In this document: positions 56,731 to 64,000 of the stretch, piece by piece
Layout: each line of letters opens with the position of its first letter
Position numbering within the stretch: the first letter of the stretch is position 1
Source: Rhizobium tropici CIAT 899
Lineage (GTDB): Bacteria; Pseudomonadota; Alphaproteobacteria; Rhizobiales; Rhizobiaceae
Length of the DNA: 64,000 bases
Direction: 5' to 3'
NCBI RefSeq assembly: GCF_000330885.1
Contig: NC_020059.1
Coordinates: forward strand, 981,001-1,045,000
The notes under the pieces: model-generated
The model's input: the letters and a program-made list of their open reading frames with translations, nothing else
Told to the model about the DNA's origin: nothing
The model's database searches: none
Translations under genes and position numbers: made by a program

Positions 56731-56780
56731 GCGCATGCCGTTATCGCAAAACCGCTGCATATTTTTGCGCGGCATGCGTT
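56731..56780. repeat. Rhizobial palindromic repeat, probable terminator of the liu operon
   Basis: Nested stems: CGCATGCCG/CGGCATGCG (56732-56740 with 56770-56778) enclose CGCAAAA/TTTTGCG (56745-56751 with 56763-56769), with a 4-base TTAT bulge. The element starts directly at the liuC stop and ends against the stop of the convergent Tat protein gene. I recall near-identical sequence as a common dispersed repeat in rhizobial genomes. Confidence 0.72.
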
Positions 56781-58149
56781 AAGCCAGTCTGTTGTTTTCG
56801 ATGGTCAATTGCGGGAACTGCGCGCTTCCCTTGGTGAGGTCGCCCGATGCAGGCTTATCCCACCGAAAGCCCATGATGGCAGCCTGCTGCATCTCCTGGA
56901 AGAGGTTGCCCGCAATCACCGCCGAACCGGCACCATCCGCAACCGAGACGACGCAGCCGATGCCGGCATGTCTGACGATATTGCCGGTTGCAACGACATT
57001 GCGGAGATATTGCCCCCAGCCGAGGCGCATGCCCCAGAGCGGCGCATTCTCGATGACGTTGTCGGCAACAAGCGTATCGGCTTCCGCCAGGATACCGATA
57101 CCGAAGCCACCATCCTGCGCGTAGGGCGCTGTCAGCGAAAGATTGCGGATGACATTGCCTGTCACCGAGGCAAGCCTTCCGCCCTTGTCGAAATTGGTGA
57201 CCGAGATGCCGTTCGTTGCGCCATCGACAAGGTTGTTGTTGATCGTGGCGCCGACGAATTCGAATTCGCAGTAGATGGCCGTTTCGCCCGAACGCAGGCA
57301 CTGATTGTTCGAGATCTGCACATTCGATGCCGAATTGGCGCGGATGGCGGTGAAAGCGCAATCGGTGATCTGATTGCCCGAAACCGTGACGCCATCGGCG
57401 CGGAAGACGTTGATGCCGTTGCCGTTCTGGCCGGTGCCGCCGCCATTGGCGCGAATGCGGGCAATGCGATTGTTGATGACACTGCTGCCATCCTCGGCCT
57501 TGTCCCAACGATGGATCAGAATACCGCCATTGCCGCAATCCTCGACGCGATTGCCTGTCAACGTCAATCCGGTTGACTGGACGGAATAGATGCCGGCTTC
57601 CGCCGCACCGGAGATGCGGCTGCGCTCGATCCGGCCGCCGCAACGTTCGAGCTGCAGAGCATGCTTGCGGCTGCCGGTAACTTCGCAATTGTCGATCAGC
57701 ACCTCGTCGACGCCGGTAAATTGCAGAAGGCCACCTGCATAATCAGCGAGCCAGCGATTGCCGCCATCGAGCACGAGGCCGGAAAGCTCGATACGCTTGG
57801 CCTTGTCAGCATTCATCAGGTGGCCGTCGCCGCTATAGACCAGCCGTGAAGCACCGGGAACGCCGGTGATACGGGTGTTATCCGGCAATGTCAGGTTGGA
57901 GATATTGTATTTGCCCGGCGGCAGGAAGAGCGGCATGTTGGTCCGTGCCGCATTGTCGATCATCGCCTGCAGCTTGCCGCTCTTGAAGTCGTTGGCGCCC
58001 GGCGTCGTCTTCAGCGCAACGGCATCGATAGGACCGCGCAGCTCGGCACCGGCCATCTTGGCCAGCGGCGCGGCGAAAACGCGCGGCGTAAGCAGGCCGG
58101 CCGCCGCCGAGACGGCGAGGGAAGCGACGAAGGTGCGGCGTTGGATCAT
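56779..58149 (-). CDS. Tat-exported beta-helix repeat protein (TIGR03808-like)
   Basis: A 456-residue protein. The N-terminus (MIQRRTFVASLAVSAAAGLLTPRVFA) has a twin-arginine signal. The rest is a right-handed parallel beta-helix of pectate-lyase style, with many NN and GN turns (VINNRIARIRANGGG, VSGNQITDC, ISNNQC). It matches the family described as twin-arginine-translocated repeat protein found in Rhizobiales. It may bind or cut a polysaccharide; no catalytic residues can be named. It converges on the liu operon. Confidence 0.82.
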   Translation of the reverse strand: MIQRRTFVASLAVSAAAGLLTPRVFAAPLAKMAGAELRGPIDAVALKTTPGANDFKSGKLQAMIDNAARTNMPLFLPPGKYNISNLTLPDNTRITGVPGASRLVYSGDGHLMNADKAKRIELSGLVLDGGNRWLADYAGGLLQFTGVDEVLIDNCEVTGSRKHALQLERCGGRIERSRISGAAEAGIYSVQSTGLTLTGNRVEDCGNGGILIHRWDKAEDGSSVINNRIARIRANGGGTGQNGNGINVFRADGVTVSGNQITDCAFTAIRANSASNVQISNNQCLRSGETAIYCEFEFVGATINNNLVDGATNGISVTNFDKGGRLASVTGNVIRNLSLTAPYAQDGGFGIGILAEADTLVADNVIENAPLWGMRLGWGQYLRNVVATGNIVRHAGIGCVVSVADGAGSAVIAGNLFQEMQQAAIMGFRWDKPASGDLTKGSAQFPQLTIENNRLA

Positions 58150-58399
58150 TGCGAGCTCCTGGAACGGCGCTTACGAAGCAGAAATCGTGCCAAGACTATC
58201 TGTGCCGTTTTGATGCATGCGCCGCTGATCAATGCGCTGAGCGGCCGAAGAGCAGAACTGTTCCATTTCATTTAGTGGCTCAGACAGGGGCTGCCGTCCT
58301 TGTCTTCGACCTGCCGTATCGGCAACCGATACCCGGATTCGATCAAAAAGCTGCCGCCATCGCTACCTAATCGTGCAAATCGCGCTATCCTCTTTAATC

Positions 58400-59410
58400 A
58401 TGAGACCCGATCAACTGCTTTATCCGGCGCCCGAGGGCTTGTTCTGCCCGATCGGCGGTTTCCATATCGATCCTGTGCAACCGGTCGAGCGGGCGCTCGT
58501 TACACATGGTCATTCGGATCATGCCCGCTCCGGCCACGCGCATGTGCTCGCCACGCGCCAGACGCTCGATATCATGCGCATCCGCTACGGCGATGGCTTT
58601 GCCGGGTCGGAGCAGGCGATTGCCTTCGGCGAGGAAGTGACGATCAATGGCGTAAAGGTGCGGTTCTATCCCGCCGGCCATGTGCTCGGCTCTGCTCAGA
58701 TCGCCGTGGAGAAGGATGGACTGCGCATCGTGGTCTCAGGCGATTATAAGCGCCGGCCGGACCCGACCTGTGAAGCCTATGTCCCGGTTCCCTGCGACGT
58801 CTTCATCACCGAGGCGACCTTCGGCCTGCCGGTTTTCCATCACCCGGATCCGATGTCCGAAACGCGCAAGCTCCTGGCTTCGCTTCGCCAGTTTCCGGAA
58901 CGAACGCATCTGATCGGCGCCTATGCCCTCGGCAAGGCGCAGCGCGTCATCCGACTGCTGCGCGATGCCGGCTATGATAAGCCGATCTATATTCACGGCG
59001 CATTGGAAACACTCTGCGATTATTATGTGAGCCAGGGCATCGCGCTCGGCGAACTCAAGCCGGCCACCATCGAAAGCCGCGATCAGTCGATCTTCCACGG
59101 CGCCGTCGTCGTCGGCCCGCCCTCCGCGTTTCAGGATCGCTGGGCGCGGCGCTTTCACGATCCTCTGCCGGCCTTCGCTTCCGGCTGGATGATGGTGCGT
59201 CAGCGCGCCAAACAGCTCGGCGTCGAGCTGCCGCTGGTCATATCGGATCATTGCGACTGGCCGGAGCTGACCGAGACGATCTCCGATCTGAAGCCGAGCG
59301 AGGTCTGGGTCACGCACGGCCGCGAAGAGGCGCTGGTACGCTGGTGCGAGCTTCAAGGTATTGTCGCCAGGCCGCTGCATCTCATCGGCTATGAAGACGA
59401 GGGCGATTGA
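58400..59410 (+). CDS. DNA ligase-associated exonuclease, MBL fold
   Basis: A 336-residue metallo-beta-lactamase-fold nuclease of the ligase-associated group (TIGR04122-like). It has the metal motif VTHGHSDHARSGH (about residue 36), a second region PAGHVLGSAQI and VSGDYKRRPDPTCE, with late LVISDHCDW and VWVTHG. ATG 58400 is chosen over an upstream in-frame start. Its TGA overlaps the ATG of the ligase gene by one base (TGATG), so the two are coupled and probably work in one DNA end-repair pathway. Confidence 0.9.
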   Translation: MRPDQLLYPAPEGLFCPIGGFHIDPVQPVERALVTHGHSDHARSGHAHVLATRQTLDIMRIRYGDGFAGSEQAIAFGEEVTINGVKVRFYPAGHVLGSAQIAVEKDGLRIVVSGDYKRRPDPTCEAYVPVPCDVFITEATFGLPVFHHPDPMSETRKLLASLRQFPERTHLIGAYALGKAQRVIRLLRDAGYDKPIYIHGALETLCDYYVSQGIALGELKPATIESRDQSIFHGAVVVGPPSAFQDRWARRFHDPLPAFASGWMMVRQRAKQLGVELPLVISDHCDWPELTETISDLKPSEVWVTHGREEALVRWCELQGIVARPLHLIGYEDEGD

Positions 59411-61047
59411 TGAAAGCCTTTGCCGACCTTCTCGACCGCCTAGTGCTGACGCCGAGCCGCAATGGCAAGCTGAAGCTGCTGACCGATTATTTCCGCGATA
59501 CGCCAGACCCGGACCGCGGCTATGGTCTGGCCGCCATTGCCGGCACGCTCGAGGTGCGCAACGTCAAGCCCGCTATGCTGCGCGAGCTTGTTCTCGAACG
59601 TATGGACGAGGTGCTGTTCCGCTACTCCTACGATTATGTCGGCGATCTCGCCGAAACGATCTCGCTGGTCTGGGACAAGGAGAGCGACATCGAGCGCCCT
59701 GCCGGCGCGCAGCCGAAACTCGGCGAGGTTATCAGGCGCATGAATGCGCTTGGGCGGACGGAGGTGCGCAGCTTCGTCCGCGATCTGCTTGATCGGTTGG
59801 ATACTTCGGGCCGTTTCGCATTCTTAAAGCTTGCGACGGGTGCGATGCGCATCGGCGTCTCGGCTCGGCTTGCCAAGCAGGCGCTGGCTGAGATGAGCGG
59901 CAAGGATGTAACGGAAATCGAGACGTTGTGGCATGGCCTGCAACCGCCCTATGAAAGCCTGTTCCACTGGCTTGAGGGCAAGGGCGAGAAGCCGATTCTG
60001 GCGACGCCGGCGATCTTCCATTCCGTCATGCTCGCCAACCCGGTCGAACCGGGCGATCTCCACGGGCTCGACCCCCGCGATTTCGCCGCCGAATGGAAAT
60101 GGGATGGCATCCGCGTCCAGCTTTCGCGCGCGGGCGCCACGAGCAAGCTCTATTCTCGCTCCGGCGATGACATATCCGGAGCCTTTCCCGACGTTGTGGA
60201 CGCCATGAACTTCGAGGGTGTTATGGATGGCGAGCTGCTGGTCGGCGGCACCGTGCGTTCCAACAGCCCGACGCGCAGCTTTTCCGATCTGCAGCAGCGC
60301 CTGAATCGTAAGACTGTGACTTCGAAGATGCTCGACGAGTTTCCGGCCTTCATCCGCGCCTATGATCTCCTCTTTGACGGTGCGGAGGACGTGCGCGCCC
60401 GTGGCTTCCTCGATCGGCGCGAGCGGCTGACCGAGATCATCGAGGCGGCACCGCACGACCGTTTCGATCTATCGCCGCTCGTCGATTTCATTTCTTGGGA
60501 GGAGCTCGACCGGCTGCGCTCCTCGCCGCCCGACCCGGTCATCGAAGGTGTGATGATCAAGCGCAGGGACAGCGCCTATCTCGCAGGCCGCGCCAAAGGC
60601 CCATGGTTCAAGTGGAAGCGCGATCCCTATAATGTCGATGCCGTGCTGATGTATGCGCAGCGGGGCCATGGCAAGCGCTCCAGCTACTATTCCGATTTCA
60701 CCTTCGGCGTCTGGGCGATGACGCCCGAGGGCGAGCAGCTGGTTCCGGTCGGCAAGGCCTATTTCGGCTTTACCGATGCCGAGTTGGAAGTGCTCGACAA
60801 GTTCGTGCGCAATAATACGGTCGATCGTTTCGGCCCGGTGCGTGCCGTGCGTGCCGATCGCGATTTCGGTTTCGTGCTCGAGGTCGCCTTCGAAGGCATC
60901 AATCGTTCCACCCGCCATAAATCCGGCGTTGCCATGCGCTTTCCCCGCATTGCAAGGCTACGGCCAGACAAGCCGCCCTACGAGGCCGACAGGCTGGAAA
61001 CTTTGATCGCGATGATTGACGCCAAGGCTCCGGTTGTCGATGAATAG
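59410..61047 (+). CDS. ATP-dependent DNA ligase (cisplatin-type LigB group)
   Basis: A 545-residue DNA ligase that joins nicks with ATP, distinct from the essential NAD+-dependent LigA. A long N-terminal domain precedes the catalytic core; the adenylated Lys is at about 230 in EWKWDGIRVQ (KxDG motif). Further nucleotidyltransferase motifs are MDGELL, EGVMIKRRDSAYLAG and the GPWFKWKRDP motif. Translationally coupled to the MBL exonuclease. The helicase and phosphoesterase that often accompany this pair are not in the window. Confidence 0.93.
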   Translation: MKAFADLLDRLVLTPSRNGKLKLLTDYFRDTPDPDRGYGLAAIAGTLEVRNVKPAMLRELVLERMDEVLFRYSYDYVGDLAETISLVWDKESDIERPAGAQPKLGEVIRRMNALGRTEVRSFVRDLLDRLDTSGRFAFLKLATGAMRIGVSARLAKQALAEMSGKDVTEIETLWHGLQPPYESLFHWLEGKGEKPILATPAIFHSVMLANPVEPGDLHGLDPRDFAAEWKWDGIRVQLSRAGATSKLYSRSGDDISGAFPDVVDAMNFEGVMDGELLVGGTVRSNSPTRSFSDLQQRLNRKTVTSKMLDEFPAFIRAYDLLFDGAEDVRARGFLDRRERLTEIIEAAPHDRFDLSPLVDFISWEELDRLRSSPPDPVIEGVMIKRRDSAYLAGRAKGPWFKWKRDPYNVDAVLMYAQRGHGKRSSYYSDFTFGVWAMTPEGEQLVPVGKAYFGFTDAELEVLDKFVRNNTVDRFGPVRAVRADRDFGFVLEVAFEGINRSTRHKSGVAMRFPRIARLRPDKPPYEADRLETLIAMIDAKAPVVDE

Positions 61048-61136
61048 CGCAGGGCGATTCCTCACCACAAAGTGAGTTGGCCTTGCCTTTCAACCCGTGC
61101 AGATTTGCACTGCGCCGGGACATTTAGACAGAGCTC

Positions 61137-62120
61137 ATGACCATGTCTGACGACAACGCATTTCGTCCCAATCGCCGCGGCGTTCTTGCCGGTATCGCCG
61201 TTACGCTTTTTGCGCCCGCAATCGTCAGGGCGGCTGATGACAGCACCACAGGCAGCAAGCCCGCCGAGACAAAGGCGATCGCCCGGAGCGATGAAAAGGC
61301 CGAGGATGCGCCGCCGCTGCTTTCGGGCGATTATGCCAAGGAGCGCCACCTGTTTCGAACCGATCTCCTGAGCAAGGGACCGGCCCCCGATATCTACGAG
61401 AGGCTCGTTACGCCATCGACGGCCGAACGGCTTTTCTATCGCAGCGGCGTTGGCGAGGAACTGGAGCTCGTTGCCTGGGTTTCCCGCTATACGCGTTCGG
61501 AGAAGCAGAAGCCGGCCGTATTGTTCCTGCATGGCGGCAACGCCATCGGCCAGGGGCATTGGCAGCTGATAAAGCCCTATGTCGAGGCCGGCTACGTCGT
61601 CATGATCCCCTCCATGCGTGGAGAAAACGGCCAGAAGGGCAATTTTTCGGGTTTTTACGACGAGGTTGCCGATGTGTTGGCTGCTTCCAACCGGCTGCGG
61701 CATCTGCCGGGTGTCGATCCGCACCGCATGTTCCTGGCCGGGCACAGCATCGGCGGCACGCTCGCCATGCTGGCTGCGATGTCGACCCATCGCTTCCGGG
61801 CGGTCGCGCCCATATCGGGCAATCCGGATGCCTATGCCTTCTTCGGCCGCTATCCGCAGGATATCCGTTTCAACACCGGGAACCCGCGCGAATACCAGAT
61901 GCGCTCGCCGCTCTGCTATGCGCACAGTTTCAAAAGCCCGATAAAGTTGTTTCACGGCACGGAGGAAGCTCACTTCGATTCGCGTCTGGCCCTGCTTGCA
62001 AAGCGGGCGACGGCTGCAGGCGTGAAGATGGAGATGGCGACTGTGCCAGGCAGCCATAATTCGGCGCTGCCGGGCGAGATCGAGCAGAGCATCGAATTCT
62101 TCAAGAGCGTGGCCGTTTAA
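61137..62120 (+). CDS. Alpha/beta hydrolase with Tat-type signal
   Basis: A 327-residue protein. The N-terminus (NRRGVLAGIAVTLFAPAIVRA-A) looks like a twin-arginine signal with a cleavage site at about 33. The mature part is an alpha/beta hydrolase: oxyanion VLFLHGGNAIGQG, nucleophile Ser in LAGHSIGGTLA, and a catalytic His in VPGSHNSALPG. ATG 61137 or 61143 could be the start. Substrate unknown; probably periplasmic. Confidence 0.82.
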   Translation: MTMSDDNAFRPNRRGVLAGIAVTLFAPAIVRAADDSTTGSKPAETKAIARSDEKAEDAPPLLSGDYAKERHLFRTDLLSKGPAPDIYERLVTPSTAERLFYRSGVGEELELVAWVSRYTRSEKQKPAVLFLHGGNAIGQGHWQLIKPYVEAGYVVMIPSMRGENGQKGNFSGFYDEVADVLAASNRLRHLPGVDPHRMFLAGHSIGGTLAMLAAMSTHRFRAVAPISGNPDAYAFFGRYPQDIRFNTGNPREYQMRSPLCYAHSFKSPIKLFHGTEEAHFDSRLALLAKRATAAGVKMEMATVPGSHNSALPGEIEQSIEFFKSVAV

Positions 62121-62140
62121 ACCAGTTCCCTATAAGAGCG

Positions 62141-62180
62141 GCGCGGGAGATAGCCGGAGGCCTCTCCGCGCGTCGCTTTT
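62141..62180 (+). terminator. Terminator after the alpha/beta hydrolase
   Basis: GCGCGGGAGA (62141-62150) pairs with TCTCCGCGC (62163-62171) with a one-base bulge; TTTT follows at 62177-62180. It lies 20 bp past the stop, in the convergent gap with methylmalonyl-CoA mutase. Confidence 0.6.
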
Positions 62181-64000
62181 CAAGCCATCAGCTTCTCGAT
62201 CAGTGCTGTCGCCGCTTCTGCAATTACGGTTCCGGGCGGAAAGATCGCATCGGCTCCGGCTGCCTCCAGCGCCGCAAAATCCTGCGGCGGGATGACGCCG
62301 CCGACCGCAATCAGAATGTTGCGGGCATGACGTCGGATGAGCGCCTCCTTCAATTCCGGCACCAGCGTCAGATGACCGGCGGCAAGCGACGATGCGCCGA
62401 CGATGTCGACGCCCTCGCGCACGGCGACGTCGGCGACTTCCTCAGGCGTCTGGAACATCGCACCGACGACGACATCGAAACCGAGATCGGCAAAGGCCGT
62501 GGCGATGACCTTCTGGCCGCGATCGTGTCCATCCTGGCCCATCTTGGCGATGAGGATGCGCGGCTTCTCGCCCCGCGCCCTGCGGAACGCCTCGATTTTG
62601 GCCACTGCCGTATTGAAGACCGGATCTTCGGAGCCGACTTCCTTGCGGTAGACACCGGAGATGGTCCTGATCTCGGCGACATGACGTCCATAGGCTTTTT
62701 CGAGCGCCATCGAGATTTCGCCGACGGTGGCTCTCGCTCTCGCTGCCTTGACGGCAAAATCGAGCAGATTGCCGGTGCCGTTTCGCGCGGCATCCGTTAA
62801 GGCATCCAGGGCTGTTTCGACGGCTGTCGTCTCGCGCGTGCCCTTCAGCTGCTGCAGCTTGGAAAGCTGGCGTGCACGCACCTCGGAATTCTCGACCTTC
62901 AGGACATCGACTTCGATATCCTGCTCCGGTTTGGAAAAATTCACGCCGACGACGGTCTGATGGCCGCTGTCGATGCGCGCCTGCGTTCGGGCCGCGGCTT
63001 CCTCGATACGAAGCTTGGGGATGCCCTTCTCGATCGCCTTCGCCATGCCGCCGAGCGCCTCCACCTCCTCGATATGGGCAAGGGCGCGGGTTGCCAGATC
63101 ATGGGTTAGTCGCTCGACATAGGCTGAGCCGCCCCATGGATCGATGATGCCTGTCGTGCCCGATTCCTTCTGCAAGAGGATCTGCGTGTTGCGGGCGATC
63201 CGGGCGGAATGATCGGTCGGCAGAGCCAAGGCTTCGTCGAAGGAATTGGTATGGAGCGATTGCGTATGCCCCTGTGTCGCCGCCATCGCCTCGACCATGG
63301 TGCGGATGATGTTGTTCATCGGGTCCTGCGCCGTCAGCGACCAGCCGGAGGTCTGGCTGTGGGTCCTGAGCGCGAGGGATTTCTGGTCCTTCGGCGCGAA
63401 ATTCTTCCGCATCAGCGCTGCCCAGATCAGCCGTCCGGCGCGCATCTTGGCGACCTCCATGAAGAAGTTCATGCCGACGGCCCAGAAGAAGGAGAGGCGA
63501 GGGGCGAAACTGTCTATATCGAGACCCGCGGCAACGCCCGCGCGCGCATATTCGATGCCGTCGGCGATCGTGTAGGCGAGCTCGAGATCCGCCGTCGCGC
63601 CAGCCTCCTGCATGTGGTAGCCGGAGATCGAGATCGAGTTGAACTTCGGCATCCGCTGGCTGGTATAGCTGAAGATGTCCGAAACGATGCGCATCGAGGG
63701 CTGCGGCGGGTAGATATAGGTGTTGCGGACCATGAACTCCTTGAGGATGTCGTTCTGGATCGTGCCCGACAGCTTGTCCTCGGAAACGCCCTGTTCCTCC
63801 GCTGCGACGATATAAAGCGCCATGATCGGCAGCACCGCGCCGTTCATGGTCATTGAGACGCTCATCTCATCAAGCGGAATGCCATCGAAGAGCTGGCGCA
63901 TGTCGAGGATGGAATCGATTGCCACACCCGCCATGCCGACATCGCCCGCCACCCGCGGATGATCGCTGTCATAACCGCGGTGGGTGGCAAGATCGAAGGC
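62180..64000 (-). CDS. Methylmalonyl-CoA mutase (5' end missing)
   Basis: Adenosylcobalamin enzyme that isomerises (R)-methylmalonyl-CoA and succinyl-CoA, completing propionate, valine and isoleucine breakdown. The frame runs to the window edge, so the start is outside; about 606 residues of some 710 are present. The TIM-barrel part includes GMAGVAIDS near the edge, [18 protein letters not shown], and [16 protein letters not shown]. The C-terminal B12 domain has [15 protein letters not shown] with the cobalt-ligand His (DxHxxG) and [11 protein letters not shown]. It neighbours leucine catabolism but is on the opposite strand and about 5.5 kb away. Confidence 0.96.
   Translation of the reverse strand, partial: AFDLATHRGYDSDHPRVAGDVGMAGVAIDSILDMRQLFDGIPLDEMSVSMTMNGAVLPIMALYIVAAEEQGVSEDKLSGTIQNDILKEFMVRNTYIYPPQPSMRIVSDIFSYTSQRMPKFNSISISGYHMQEAGATADLELAYTIADGIEYARAGVAAGLDIDSFAPRLSFFWAVGMNFFMEVAKMRAGRLIWAALMRKNFAPKDQKSLALRTHSQTSGWSLTAQDPMNNIIRTMVEAMAATQGHTQSLHTNSFDEALALPTDHSARIARNTQILLQKESGTTGIIDPWGGSAYVERLTHDLATRALAHIEEVEALGGMAKAIEKGIPKLRIEEAAARTQARIDSGHQTVVGVNFSKPEQDIEVDVLKVENSEVRARQLSKLQQLKGTRETTAVETALDALTDAARNGTGNLLDFAVKAARARATVGEISMALEKAYGRHVAEIRTISGVYRKEVGSEDPVFNTAVAKIEAFRRARGEKPRILIAKMGQDGHDRGQKVIATAFADLGFDVVVGAMFQTPEEVADVAVREGVDIVGASSLAAGHLTLVPELKEALIRRHARNILIAVGGVIPPQDFAALEAAGADAIFPPGTVIAEAATALIEKLMA

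Overview
The window is a chromosomal segment of a Rhizobium-like alphaproteobacterium (Rhizobiaceae). Evidence: high GC, dense gene packing with ATGA stop/start overlaps, a RopA-type porin, the betI-betB-betA order, a Rhizobium etli-type asparaginase, the TIGR03808-type Tat repeat protein, and palindromic intergenic repeats of the kind common in rhizobia. There is no CRISPR array, transposase, phage gene or rRNA. Almost everything is ordinary chromosomal housekeeping or metabolism; the only gene clearly broken is an MFS exporter with a frameshift.

Layout. 1-9.4 kb: 3' part of smc, a CBS/CorC membrane protein, pyruvate phosphate dikinase, a small lipoprotein and two poorly characterised proteins. 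9.4-12.5 kb: palindromic repeat, MBL hydrolase plus cupin pair, tRNA-Gln, two small lipoproteins, tRNA-Pro. 12.8-15.7 kb: pentapeptide protein, then a methionine sulfoxide repair cluster (free-Met-R-SO reductase, msrB, msrA, DUF6314). 15.7-18.3 kb: DAHP synthase preceded by what looks like a complete transcription attenuator with a Phe/Tyr-rich leader peptide, then a porin. 18.7-23.2 kb: VanZ-like protein, frameshifted MFS gene with divergent LysR, hisC. 23.2-27.5 kb: sulfate assimilation operon cysH-cysD-cysN divergent from an Rrf2 regulator. 27.5-33.7 kb: ClC channel, a RelE/ParE-type toxin-antitoxin pair, betIBA for choline to glycine betaine.

33.7-46 kb is a mixed region of small regulators and enzymes: HdeD-like protein, orphan ParD, EAL-CBS-GGDEF protein, quinone oxidoreductase, MFS transporter with a divergent SufR-like regulator, asparaginase, DUF2127, DeoR regulator with DUF4406 protein, two glutathione transferases, YjbR-like protein, a 61-residue protein and a LysR. 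46.3-56.7 kb is a catabolic block: a fused indolepyruvate ferredoxin oxidoreductase followed by a leucine/isovalerate (liu) operon (isovaleryl-CoA dehydrogenase, methylcrotonyl-CoA carboxylase beta, RidA, carboxylase alpha, HMG-CoA lyase, methylglutaconyl-CoA hydratase). 56.7-64 kb: a Tat-exported beta-helix protein, a ligase-associated exonuclease with ATP-dependent DNA ligase, a Tat-signal alpha/beta hydrolase, and the 3' part of methylmalonyl-CoA mutase.

The strongest non-gene signal is the aroG leader at about 16.83-17.0 kb: promoter, leader peptide that appears to start at the transcription start, mutually exclusive hairpins and an intrinsic terminator all line up. Other regulatory signals worth attention are a perfect 9-bp inverted repeat between the SufR-like regulator and its MFS neighbour, a palindrome on the predicted cysH promoter, and a BetI-like operator. 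All assignments come from reading the sequence and recalled family knowledge; no database search was run.
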